From contig NZ_LNCD01000122.1 in NCBI RefSeq assembly GCF_001542405.1, positions 2,501 through 40,436 on the forward strand: 37,936 nt of DNA. The letters run 5' to 3'. A program made the translations under genes and the position numbers. This document shows positions 6,965-14,903 of the stretch, one piece after another; positions within the stretch are counted from its first letter, which is position 1; the number at the start of each line of letters is the position of its first letter. The stretch comes from Rhizobium altiplani. Lineage in GTDB: Bacteria; Pseudomonadota; Alphaproteobacteria; Rhizobiales; Rhizobiaceae. The notes beneath the pieces were generated by a model. The model was not told the DNA's origin and did no database searches. It was given only the letters and a program-made list of their open reading frames with translations.

Positions 6965-7720
6965 TCATCCCGCATCATATCGGGAAAGCATTCGCCTTAG
7001 CTGATCGTTTTGCAAACGCAACTTTTGAGCCAATTCCTGTCTCAGCTGATTGATTTCGCTGTTTAGCACTACGCTTTCGGAAACGAATGCTGCTTCAGGC
7101 GATGCCTGCACTGTTTCGATCTCGGCAATCGGCAGAGAGCGCCGCTTCACCTTGGGCCGTTCAACGCCGGAAGCGCTTTGCGCCGACCTCACCTTACGAA
7201 TACGCCCGGCCCCGGCTGTCTGGCTTATTGCGATTGGCGTGGTGGTTGCGCTGGCATCGCTCGTCAACAATGTGGCCGGTTCGGTCGACTTTCCGCTGCC
7301 GTTAGTATTCGCGCTGATAGCATTTCTGGCATTTTCTTCAGGTGCATTCGGCACTGCAGTTGAATGTGAGAGTTCCGCTCGCAGGCTCAACCTGTCCTTC
7401 GTCACAAGCCTTATCGTCGTTGCCAGCACTGGCTCGGCGTCGTTGGCTAGAGCAAGGCGGGAAGGCGCCACAATCCTCTCTTGCGGCTCCGGTCGTTGGG
7501 CGCGGCCATCGAAAGGAGCGGCCGACGGCTCAATGAAAGCCTCTTCGATGCGTTGGGGAGAATCCTGGAGTTCAGATTCCTCGGTTTCAGGAAGCGTTAC
7601 GGCTTCGACGTCTTCAGCACCCGGATGCGGTATCTTCGAAGTCTTGTCCTCGAGCTCACCACGTCCTTCTGAGTTACCACGGGATACCAACCCAGTAATC
7701 AGTTTCCACGCTGATCTCAT
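6965..7720 (-). CDS. SyrB-like protein with C-terminal coiled coil, long form
   Basis: A 251-residue, mostly low-complexity protein. Its acidic, proline-rich first 200 residues lead to a short basic patch (RPKVKRRSLP) and end in a heptad-like coiled coil (LNSEINQLRQELAQKLRLQN, then DQLRRMLSRYDAG). That tail aligns with the C-terminus of the neighbouring SyrB-like protein (7838-8254), so the two are paralogous at least in this part. SyrB proteins of Sinorhizobium are regulators acting on the symbiosis gene syrM; whether this divergent relative does anything similar is unknown. ATG 7720 is preceded by GGAGGAGG; the upstream in-frame ATG 7756 has no such site. Confidence 0.6.
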   Translation of the reverse strand: MRSAWKLITGLVSRGNSEGRGELEDKTSKIPHPGAEDVEAVTLPETEESELQDSPQRIEEAFIEPSAAPFDGRAQRPEPQERIVAPSRLALANDAEPVLATTIRLVTKDRLSLRAELSHSTAVPNAPEENARNAISANTNGSGKSTEPATLLTSDASATTTPIAISQTAGAGRIRKVRSAQSASGVERPKVKRRSLPIAEIETVQASPEAAFVSESVVLNSEINQLRQELAQKLRLQNDQLRRMLSRYDAG

Positions 7721-7770
7721 CGATCCGCCTCCTCCGACTCGGTGTTCCAAGAACATAGTACCGGGCCGGA

Positions 7771-7797
7771 GACCGGGCTTGCAATGCTTGCCCGGTC
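7771..7797. promoter_or_regulatory. Hairpin between the two SyrB-like genes
   Basis: GACCGGGC (7771-7778) and GCCCGGTC (7790-7797) form a perfect eight-base stem with an 11-base loop. No T run follows on either strand, so this is not a standard terminator. It may be an operator, an RNA-processing structure, or a barrier protecting the upstream message. Confidence 0.4.
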
Positions 7798-7837
7798 ATC
7801 AGTCTTATCGTTGTGGAAAACCCGTGATCCTGTTCAC

Positions 7838-8254
7838 TCAAGCCAGGCCAAGCTTCTTCCGAAGGCCAGCGTTCTCTGTGCGGAGCTTCTCGGACAATGC
7901 CCTTCGGAGCTTCTGGTTCTCTTCCTCGAGCTTCAGAAGATCCGCAAAGTCGTCCAACGCTGGCTCAGGCGCTTCAGCTTTCCGCCGCCCACGCTTCTGA
8001 GGTTGCACGGTTTGCTTTGATTTGGTCGGGGCGATTTTATTTCCCGAAACGGGCGTCGCCGAAGCAATGGCCTCACCCTTTTCCGTGTTCTTCCGGCGGC
8101 CGCCACGTGTCTTCTTCGCCGGCGTACTCACCGACGTGGCTACGGCCGCTTCAGCGACGGTCTTCGACTTTCGCGGTGCGCGAGTCTTCTTCACTTTAGG
8201 TTCATTCCCGGCTGCCGTGTCGTTAGTGACGGTGGCTTTGATTTCATCAGTCAT
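7838..8254 (-). CDS. SyrB-like transcriptional regulator
   Basis: A 138-residue protein. A Lys/Ala/Thr-rich basic region with repeated RAPRKSK-, RGGRRK- and RGRRKAE-type patches leads to an acidic segment (LDDFADLLKLEEENQKLRRA) and the terminal coiled coil LSEKLRTENAGLRKKLGLA. This tail is the characteristic ending of proteins annotated SyrB in rhizobia. ATG 8254 has AAGGAG at ideal spacing, and extension upstream gives Cys-rich sequence unlike the family. It is transcribed in the same direction as the long SyrB-like gene downstream (118-base gap with a hairpin). DNA binding by the basic patches is an inference. Confidence 0.75.
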   Translation of the reverse strand: MTDEIKATVTNDTAAGNEPKVKKTRAPRKSKTVAEAAVATSVSTPAKKTRGGRRKNTEKGEAIASATPVSGNKIAPTKSKQTVQPQKRGRRKAEAPEPALDDFADLLKLEEENQKLRRALSEKLRTENAGLRKKLGLA

Positions 8255-8738
8255 GTGAAACTCCTTGGTGGGCGATATGTTTGACTGTGCAAAGTCCCCG
8301 CAATCATATGCGCAGTTTTCTTTAAAACTTGTTGATAATGACATTCGGGTACCAGTCGCGGAACAGCCCCCAATTCCACTACCTAAGAAAACCAGTTCGC
8401 TCGACAGAAGAAGAGCCACACAATTCCTGCATTTACAATTGGATACTTCCAAGAGCGAATTGCAAAAAGACGTCGCAACTTTTTCGTCAGCGGCTCGCCG
8501 AAAGCTGAAGGCCTGCCCCCGCGCGCCAAAATTTTGTTTCAAACCTTTCCTCACGCGCTCATATTCCCTTCATGGCAATCGATTGGTGCGGCGCTGGGGC
8601 AAAGGTCGAAACGAGCATTTGGGCATGAACGAAATCTCGAATGCCACTCGGACTTGAGACTCGACGGACGCAAACTTTCCTTCGGATGAGTTGGGCGATC
8701 GGGTGCCTGAACGCGACGTCAATGGTTGGAGGATGGAA
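8255..8738. other. Intergenic region, nothing firm
   Basis: About 480 bases between the divergent SyrB-like and dodecin genes. It must hold both promoters, but I cannot point to convincing boxes. The forward frame 8265-8657 has no ribosome-binding site and no family resemblance. Confidence 0.4.
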
Positions 8739-8948
8739 ATGAGCGATCACGTCTATAAAAAGGTGGAGCTTGTCGGAAGTTCGAAAGTCTCGGTGACGGA
8801 GGCGATTGAGACCGCTATATCACGAGCGTCAAAGACAATGCGAAACCTCGATTGGTTTGAGGTTGATCAGATCCGGGGCCACATCAAGAACGGCTCGGTG
8901 GAATACTATCAGGTGGTCATGAAGGTCGGCTTTCGAATAGACGACTAG
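8739..8948 (+). CDS. Dodecin family flavin-binding protein
   Basis: A 69-residue dodecin, a small protein that assembles into hollow dodecamers and stores or buffers flavins in the cytoplasm. The whole fold is visible: VYKKVELVGSSKVSVTEAIE (strand and helix), AISRASKTMRNLDWFEVDQIRG with the flavin-stacking Trp, then the last strands GSVEYYQVVMKVGFRID. ATG 8739 is preferred over ATG 8733 because TTGGAGG lies seven bases upstream and relatives begin with MSDHVYK. The gene is monocistronic. Confidence 0.92.
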   Translation: MSDHVYKKVELVGSSKVSVTEAIETAISRASKTMRNLDWFEVDQIRGHIKNGSVEYYQVVMKVGFRIDD

Positions 8949-9312
8949 GCATTGGCTAGTCACGTTCCCGCTGCAAACGGATGCAACATGACTGCGCTGG
9001 TTGCGGCTCAATATGCGACGCCGTTCCACTTAACAAAGAACCGATTTCCCTGAACAGGGTCGAAGATGGCACGCCAATGTACGTTGGTAAGGAAAAGAAG
9101 CACATCGTGGTTGCGTTGTAGCCTGGCGTCCGTTTGAACGGTCGCCGGGCTGTGGTGGACGGTGGGAAACATCGTTACACCGCCCGATGCGAGGTTGATG
9201 ATATGATTTTGGCTTGCACCATGGAACTGGTGCGCGCCAGACCACCTCCCGCGGCACATTCTACCGGGCTCTACGGCGAGAGAACCGGCTTACATGCACC
9301 GGCGGCCGAGCC
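8949..9312. other. Intergenic region with one short uncalled frame
   Basis: About 365 bases between dodecin and the siderophore-interacting gene. The forward frame 8981-9121 encodes 46 residues with a Cys cluster (DCAGCGSIC) and a plausible tail (DGTPMYVGKEKKHIVVAL). It has no strong ribosome-binding site and could be a fragment of a larger gene. The reverse frame 9008-9259 overlaps it. I cannot choose between them. Confidence 0.3.
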
Positions 9313-10089
9313 TCAATCCTCGAACTTTTCCGTCGTGTCGGCCTTGCCCTGCACCCAGTAACCGGATGCGCGCAACCAGTTGGCTGGATGCTTGCGTTCA
9401 TCGGTGAGATAACTGCGAATGCGCCGCGTAACCGAGCCTTCCGCGGCGATCCAGACAAAAGTTCCAGGTTCGACGGCTATGTCGCTTAGGCGGTCGATCA
9501 GACGGGCAGGATCAGCCGCATTCTCTCGATAAATCCAATGGGCAGTCAGATTCGCTTTCGTCTCGAAGACCTGCTCGTCCTCAGAGCCCGGCACGGCCAC
9601 GACGCTGGTCACCAACGTACCCGATGGCAGTTCCTCGATGCGGCGGCCGATCGAAGGAAGGGCCGTTTCGTCTCCGATCAGCAGCCAGGAGCGGATTGGT
9701 CCCGATATGATCTGGGAGCCGCGGGGGCCGCCGATCTGTATCATGTCGCCCGGGCGAGCATTGAGTGCCCATTGCGTCGCCGGACCGGCATCGTGAACGG
9801 CAAAGTCGATTACGAGCGTGCGTGTCGCCACATCATATCGCCGGGGCGTATAATCCCGCATTGCCGTTCCGCCGGCACCGTCGGGCACGAAAATCTTGAT
9901 GTGATCACCCGCCGACAGCGAGGTGAAATCCTCAAGCTCTTCACCGCCGAGAGTGATGCGGATCATATGCGGAGTCAGCCGCTCGGTGGATAGGACGTTC
10001 AGCTGCCGCCGTTTCAGCTCGTGGCGCACGCGCTCTACGCGCGGGCTGTTTGCGACTTCGGTCAGCCGGTCGCCTTGCAATATATTCAT
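9313..10089 (-). CDS. Siderophore-interacting protein (ferric-siderophore reductase)
   Basis: A 258-residue cytoplasmic flavoprotein of the ViuB/YqjH (SIP) family, which reduces ferric siderophores with NAD(P)H or ferredoxin to release iron. The N-terminal FAD-binding barrel carries RDYTPRRYD (the R-x-Y-T family motif). The C-terminal half has LLIGDETALPSIGRRIEELP and ends with the family segment YWVQGKAD. ATG 10089 follows AAGGAACG and gives a typical N-terminus; an in-frame upstream ATG at 10149 is less likely. It is the last gene of a leftward set padR - methyltransferase - SIP, and lies next to siderophore uptake genes. Confidence 0.9.
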   Translation of the reverse strand: MNILQGDRLTEVANSPRVERVRHELKRRQLNVLSTERLTPHMIRITLGGEELEDFTSLSAGDHIKIFVPDGAGGTAMRDYTPRRYDVATRTLVIDFAVHDAGPATQWALNARPGDMIQIGGPRGSQIISGPIRSWLLIGDETALPSIGRRIEELPSGTLVTSVVAVPGSEDEQVFETKANLTAHWIYRENAADPARLIDRLSDIAVEPGTFVWIAAEGSVTRRIRSYLTDERKHPANWLRASGYWVQGKADTTEKFED

Positions 10090-10193
10090 GTGTTCGTTCC
10101 TTTGCTGTCTGTCGTCGTACGACAGTGGGAAAAGACGGCGAGCCGGCAAAGCATTTCCATCGGGAAGTTCTCGAGAAGCATTTCGAGCTCCGC

Positions 10194-10811
10194 CTAGTCC
10201 GGCTCAAAACGGCTGACTTCAAGGCCAGCACCCACCGGGAGCGATATACTCGTCATCCCCGGCTTCGCGCGCACGGCCCTCCCGTACATCTTCACGTTCT
10301 CGTCGCCAGGCCGCAGCATGTTGTCGGCGACGACGATCGCGCCGGGGTTGAGTTTGGGATAGAAGGCTTCCAGGCACGGAATGTAGAGATCCTTCCACAG
10401 GTCGAGCAGCACGAAGTCGACGCCAAAAGGCAGCGCGCTGATCATCTCCACTGCATCCCCGACCTTGAAATCGATGTAGTCAGAGAGACCGGCAGCCACC
10501 GCGCGTTCCTGAGCGTATCGTGACTTGTATTCGTGAATTTCCATGGTGATCAGGCGCCCGCCGCTTACCCTGGCAGCCTCGGCGAGCCAGATGCCGGAAT
10601 AGCCGAAGGAGGTCCCGATCTCCAATATCGTGGGGGACTTCTGGCTTTTAGCGACGATGTTGAGAAACTGTCCTGTCTCCGGTCCCACTGCCCGCATACG
10701 GCGGTCCTGTCCCCCATCACGCCCGCCTGGCGGCATTTCCCGTGGCCGCGCCTGCTCCTCGCGGATGAGAGCATGATACGCTTCAAGAACGGCTTCGATC
10801 TTCTGTTCCAT
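10194..10811 (-). CDS. SAM-dependent O-methyltransferase
   Basis: A 205-residue class I methyltransferase of the small-molecule O-methyltransferase type (COG4122-like). The SAM-binding motif I is ILEIGTSFGYSGIWLAEAA, the acidic residue after the second strand is in LITMEIHEYK, and VDFVLLDLWKDLY precedes a product-side loop (VVADNMLRPG). The metal-dependent members use Asp residues at the DLWKD-like position. The substrate is unknown. The gene lies 39 bases after padR and 104 bases before the siderophore-reductase gene, so modification of a siderophore or its breakdown product is possible but unproven. ATG 10811 follows AGGTAGAG. Confidence 0.82.
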   Translation of the reverse strand: MEQKIEAVLEAYHALIREEQARPREMPPGGRDGGQDRRMRAVGPETGQFLNIVAKSQKSPTILEIGTSFGYSGIWLAEAARVSGGRLITMEIHEYKSRYAQERAVAAGLSDYIDFKVGDAVEMISALPFGVDFVLLDLWKDLYIPCLEAFYPKLNPGAIVVADNMLRPGDENVKMYGRAVRAKPGMTSISLPVGAGLEVSRFEPD

Positions 10812-10850
10812 TGTCTCTACCTTTGAACGCCTGGTGCCACCCAGAGTCAC

Positions 10851-11372
10851 TCAGCGGCGTTCGATTGCCCGCGCCGCCTCGTCCAGGATGTTAGCGATAC
10901 CACCTGTCGTCGCCTCATCCGGCGGCCCCTTTCGAAGCCGCAGCCGCAAGGCGAGCTTCAGGTTTTCCATCGCTCGGATGATCGCGTCTGGAACCTCATC
11001 GTGCCCCCGCTCGCCCGGTACTGCCCGGGTCAGCAGTTCCTCCACGAGCGATCTGTTGGCATCTATAAAGGCTCTCCCCTGCTCCGTGACATGATAGAGC
11101 TTGCGCCCCCCCTCCTCGAGTTCGATTGAGGCGTAACCCATGTCGTCGAGCCATGCGAGCGTCGGATAAATGACGCCTGGACTGGGTGTATAGTTGCCTC
11201 CGAGGCGCTGCTCGATTGCCTTCATCAACTCATAGCCGTGGAAGGGACGCTGCAAGATCATCGCGAGGATTAGCAGGCGTAGCTCGCCATAGTCGAACAT
11301 CCGCTTGCCGCCCCTGCCCCGGTGGGGCCGTCCATGGTGATCATCAGAAGCGTCTAAAGGTCCGTGTTTCAT
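10851..11372 (-). CDS. PadR-family transcriptional regulator
   Basis: A 173-residue regulator with a His/Gly-rich N-terminal tail (DDHHGRPHRGRGG). The PadR winged helix follows (LRLLILAMILQRPFHGYELM, then SPGVIYPTLAWLDDMGY and the wing YHVTEQG), with a C-terminal dimerisation helix. The His-rich tail could bind metal, which would suit an iron locus, but that is a guess. ATG 11372 is chosen because the longer frame to 11486 runs through the large inverted repeat at 11382-11424, which must be promoter DNA. It is probably autoregulated and controls the methyltransferase and SIP genes behind it. Confidence 0.88.
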   Translation of the reverse strand: MKHGPLDASDDHHGRPHRGRGGKRMFDYGELRLLILAMILQRPFHGYELMKAIEQRLGGNYTPSPGVIYPTLAWLDDMGYASIELEEGGRKLYHVTEQGRAFIDANRSLVEELLTRAVPGERGHDEVPDAIIRAMENLKLALRLRLRKGPPDEATTGGIANILDEAARAIERR

Positions 11373-11381
11373 GCTTGCTGA

Positions 11382-11424
11382 ATATATCTCGATATATCGC
11401 AAATCAAGATATATCGAGATATAT
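11382..11424 (-). promoter_or_regulatory. Perfect 17-bp inverted repeat, probable PadR operator
   Basis: ATATATCTCGATATATC (11382-11398) and its exact reverse complement GATATATCGAGATATAT (11408-11424) are separated by nine bases. The AT-rich repeat ends nine bases upstream of the padR start and stands out from the surrounding GC-rich DNA. PadR proteins bind long dyad sites at their own promoters, so autoregulation is the natural reading. Confidence 0.75.
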
Positions 11425-11494
11425 GACGAAACTTTAATCTCCTGTTGACAGGGGGATGGCTCGGTTGTCCAAACCGTCCTGCTCATCCAGCCTG

Positions 11495-12472
11495 CTAGCC
11501 ACGTGCCTTCTTCGGGGTGAAGCCATATTGCCGCTTGAAGGCAGTCGAAAAATTCGCCGGGCTATTATAGCCCGCCACGTAAGCCGCCTGTGCAATCGTC
11601 AGACCTTCATTCTCGAGCGCGACCCGCGCCTGCTCAAGTTTCTGACGTCGGACGTAATGAAACACCGTCGTGCCATAGGCTGCATGGAAGAGCCGCTGGA
11701 GTGTATTCACACTGACCCCGGTCTTTGCTGCGATCTCGTCTACCGACAGGAAGTCGGGGGTACTTCTCAGGAATTCCTCCGCCCTCAACAGCCGCCTGCG
11801 CTCTATCGCACTAAGATTGCCTCTGGCATCTGCTGTGGTCTTTCCTTCGACTAAAAGCGCGAAGGCCTCTCCGATGATACCCAGCACCCGGCTCTCCACG
11901 TACAGTCGGTGGAGGTGTGGCTCCAAGACGGGAGGACTGATTGTCTGATCGGCAAGCGCCAGGAGTGAGGGACTTGGCACCCAGGAACGCGAAGACAGCT
12001 TACCCGACATGAAGTCTCGCAAGCCGACAGCACTCGCATCCGCGAAGACATCGCCCGATTCCAGCCAGCCAGGCAGGATCTTGACGGTCAGCTTGCGCAC
12101 CCGGTCGCCCGGTGCCGCATGGCGCCTGAACAGCTCCTTTTCCTTCTGATGGAACAGGGTCGCCGACGGTGTCCAGCGGCCGCGCAGATATCTTGGCATC
12201 GGAATGTTCTGGTCTCCGATGCTGGCCGCGACACCACCTTGAAAGAAGAGCTTGATCCCGAGATGGGGTGGGGCCTCTGTCTCGGTCTTGAAGTCGCACA
12301 GGTTCGTAATGTCTGAATAGTGAATGGCCAGCCCGGCCCGAATATTCGTCTTGGTGAATTTTCCCCGCAGCACTGTCTGGTCGGAATCAATATTGGAGTT
12401 GAGCAACCTGAAGGCTCGATTTCCCGCCTCCATCTGATCGAAAAATTCATGCGCAGTGACCAGAGAGTTCAT
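11495..12472 (-). CDS. AraC-family regulator of siderophore uptake (PchR-like)
   Basis: A 325-residue regulator. The two helix-turn-helix motifs of the AraC domain occupy about residues 240-322 (LSVDEIAAKTGVSVNTLQRL and LTIAQAAYVAGYNSPANFST, then AFKRQYGFTPKKAR). The N-terminal 200 residues are a sensor domain without a clear name. AraC regulators next to TonB receptors, such as PchR of Pseudomonas, bind the incoming ferric siderophore and switch on the receptor gene. This gene is divergent from a TonB receptor across 195 bases, which supports the same role. The ligand is unknown. Confidence 0.85.
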   Translation of the reverse strand: MNSLVTAHEFFDQMEAGNRAFRLLNSNIDSDQTVLRGKFTKTNIRAGLAIHYSDITNLCDFKTETEAPPHLGIKLFFQGGVAASIGDQNIPMPRYLRGRWTPSATLFHQKEKELFRRHAAPGDRVRKLTVKILPGWLESGDVFADASAVGLRDFMSGKLSSRSWVPSPSLLALADQTISPPVLEPHLHRLYVESRVLGIIGEAFALLVEGKTTADARGNLSAIERRRLLRAEEFLRSTPDFLSVDEIAAKTGVSVNTLQRLFHAAYGTTVFHYVRRQKLEQARVALENEGLTIAQAAYVAGYNSPANFSTAFKRQYGFTPKKARG

Positions 12473-12529
12473 CCGGCAAGCCTATCAGCAATTTCAAAAT
12501 CAGTTTCGCGCTCGGTGCCAAACTCAAAT

Positions 12530-12544
12530 GAAAATGGCGTTTTC
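12530..12544. promoter_or_regulatory. Possible operator between AraC and TonB receptor genes
   Basis: GAAAA (12530-12534) and TTTTC (12540-12544) form an inverted repeat with a five-base centre. It is flanked on both sides by CTCAAA, giving a direct repeat as well. AraC regulators often use direct repeats. Its location in the divergent promoter region is suggestive; the match is short. Confidence 0.3.
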
Positions 12545-12667
12545 TCAAACAAGTTCGCCGTAGCCTTCGCGCCCCAGATGGCTATAACGCAAAACTTGAG
12601 ATTTTACATCATCTTTTGTTGGCCGGGGCGATATGCCCCGCGACGACCGAAGGCCAAGAGGGCAAAA

Positions 12668-14899
12668 ATGGGACATAAGCAAACAGTTGCGTGGCTGCTG
12701 GCGGGATCCGTGAGCATTCTGACGACCGCAACAGCCGGAGCGCAGGAACAAGCCGCAACTCCCCTCCAGCCAATCACGATCAAGTCTGAAAAATCAGAGA
12801 ATGATGGACCGATCGTCAAGGAGTCGCGAACCGGAACAAAAACCGACACGCCCATCTTAGAGACGCCGCAATCCATATCTGTTGTGACCAGCGAACAATT
12901 CAGGAAGCAGGGCGCGACGAGCGTCTCCACAGCTTTGCGCTACGAACCGGGCGTCACGGTCGGCTCTCGCCCTGGCGATCGCTTCGACAGCGTCTTTATT
13001 CGTGGCTTCGGAGGTTTCGGTGGCAACGCGAACTACGTCCATTACTGGGACGGCCTGCGGCTGCCAGCGGGCATAAATTATGATGTTCCCTCGGTCGATC
13101 CATTCTTCCTGGATGGCATCGAAATCACGCGCGGACCGGCCTCCGTCCTCTACGGGTCAGGCAATCCGGGCGGGCTGGTCAACCTCGTGAGCAAGGAGCC
13201 GGCACCCGAGACCGGCGGAGAAGTCTTTGCGCGCGTCGGCAATAACGGTCGGGCCGAGGGCGGCTTCGACGTCACAGGCCCCGTCAGCAAGAGCGGCGAC
13301 CTTCTCTATCGTCTGACAGGTGTCGGGCGTCTCTACGACCTTGGCTTTGACTATTCGGACAGCAAGCGCGTTGCCATAGCTCCCTCCATGACCTGGTCGC
13401 CGGACGAGGATACGACGCTGACGGTCAAGGCGACTTATACGCGCGACCCGAACGCGGCCCTGACGAATTGGCTTCCGGCACTCGGAACGCTGCAGAGGAA
13501 TCCGAACGGCCAGATCCCCTATGATTTCTTCAGCGGCAATCCCAACTACAATTCTTTCGATCGCACCCAGAGCACGGTTGGCTACGAATTCGAACATCAC
13601 TTCGACGATGTCTGGACGGCGAGGCAAAATCTCCGGTTCATGCACAGCGACAGCGAATTCAAGGCCTATTCGGTCGTCCCCAATGCCGCAGCCTGGGCAG
13701 CAGCCGGAAGCTGCGGTGGTTTTGCCTATCTTTGCCTTGGCCGCCAGTCCACTCATTACCTCGAGCAGTTCAACGCCCTTGCGATCGACAACCAGGCGGA
13801 AGCCGACTTCGATACCGGTCTGCTTGAGCACAAGGTGCTGCTCGGCCTCGACTACCAGCTCGTCGACGCCCGCTCGATCTACGGCAATGGCGCGACGACT
13901 TACATCAACTATCTCAATCCCGTCTACGAAAGCGCCCCGAACGTAAAGCTCACCGGGCGGCAGGATCAGACCCGCCAGCAGACCGGGTTGTACCTGCAGG
14001 ACCAGATGAAGATCGGCAACTGGAATTTCGTGCTGGCTGGTCGCAATGACTGGTCATCAATCGACAGCGCCACCACGACCCTGACATCCGGAGCGGTGAA
14101 AGACGTCGAAACCCGCGACAATGCCTTCACCTGGAAAGCAGGCCTCCTATACGAGTTCGATAATGGTGTGGCTCCCTATGCCAGCTACTCCACTTCGTTC
14201 GAACCGACGATGGGCACGGGATACGGCGCCGTCCCCTTCAAGCCCACGACCGGTCAGCAATACGAAGTCGGCGTGAAGTACCAGCCGACCGGTTTCGACG
14301 GTCTCTTTACACTCGCGCTCTACGACCTGACCCAGCAGAATGTGCTTACCACGGACCTCGTCCATACGAGCACGAACACCGCTCTGACCAGCTGCAGCGC
14401 AACCACATGCCAGACGCAGACCGGTGAAATCCGGTCGCGAGGCGCGGAAGTCGGCGCAAGGTTTGCGCTGCTCGATGGCCTCAATATCAGCGCCGCCTAT
14501 ACCTATGCGGATGTGGAGGTGACCAAGAGCAATGTACCATCGACGATCGGCAGAACGCCGGTGGGCGCCCCGGCCCACATGGCAAGCCTTTGGGCCGATT
14601 ACACGATCGGCGAGGGTGCGCTGGAGGGGCTGAATATCGGGGCCGGTGTACGATATATGGGGGCCACCAATGGCGATGCAGCCAATACGGCAGCCATGAA
14701 GGTACCGTCCTACACGCTGTTCGATGCCTCGATCAGCTACGATTTTGGAAACTACGACACCAAGATGAAAGGCTTCCAGCTCGCGGTCAACGCCACCAAT
14801 CTCTTCGACAAGCAATATGTGGCAGCTTGCGCCTCGGCATATCAATGCTTCTATGGGACAGGCAGGGTGATCATGGCAACTGCCTCTTACAAATGGTGA
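12668..14899 (+). CDS. TonB-dependent ferric-siderophore receptor (FhuA-like)
   Basis: A 743-residue outer-membrane receptor that takes up ferric siderophores with energy from TonB. A signal peptide (to TAGA, before QEQ) is followed by a likely TonB box (LQPITIKS). The plug domain comes next (ETPQSISVVTSEQFRKQG, VFIRGFGG, then IEITRGPASVLYGSGNPGGL), with a 22-strand barrel behind it. The C-terminus YVAACASAYQCFYGTGRVIM with a final Trp is typical of hydroxamate (ferrichrome-type) receptors. ATG 12668 follows GAGGG and puts the signal peptide first, whereas the open frame reaches far upstream without support. It heads a rightward set with the binding protein and the esterase. Confidence 0.93.
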   Translation: MGHKQTVAWLLAGSVSILTTATAGAQEQAATPLQPITIKSEKSENDGPIVKESRTGTKTDTPILETPQSISVVTSEQFRKQGATSVSTALRYEPGVTVGSRPGDRFDSVFIRGFGGFGGNANYVHYWDGLRLPAGINYDVPSVDPFFLDGIEITRGPASVLYGSGNPGGLVNLVSKEPAPETGGEVFARVGNNGRAEGGFDVTGPVSKSGDLLYRLTGVGRLYDLGFDYSDSKRVAIAPSMTWSPDEDTTLTVKATYTRDPNAALTNWLPALGTLQRNPNGQIPYDFFSGNPNYNSFDRTQSTVGYEFEHHFDDVWTARQNLRFMHSDSEFKAYSVVPNAAAWAAAGSCGGFAYLCLGRQSTHYLEQFNALAIDNQAEADFDTGLLEHKVLLGLDYQLVDARSIYGNGATTYINYLNPVYESAPNVKLTGRQDQTRQQTGLYLQDQMKIGNWNFVLAGRNDWSSIDSATTTLTSGAVKDVETRDNAFTWKAGLLYEFDNGVAPYASYSTSFEPTMGTGYGAVPFKPTTGQQYEVGVKYQPTGFDGLFTLALYDLTQQNVLTTDLVHTSTNTALTSCSATTCQTQTGEIRSRGAEVGARFALLDGLNISAAYTYADVEVTKSNVPSTIGRTPVGAPAHMASLWADYTIGEGALEGLNIGAGVRYMGATNGDAANTAAMKVPSYTLFDASISYDFGNYDTKMKGFQLAVNATNLFDKQYVAACASAYQCFYGTGRVIMATASYKW

Positions 14900-14903
14900 T
14901 GTC

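Noticed and set aside
6645..6968. 107-residue frame with ATGA overlap to the SyrB-like gene
   Set aside because: The overlap looks like coupling, but the Arg/Thr/Cys-rich product has no domain and normal-looking coding character is absent. It remains possible.
12320..12667. N-terminal extension of the TonB receptor frame
   Set aside because: It overlaps the divergent araC gene, buries the signal peptide, and the ribosome-binding site is at 12668.
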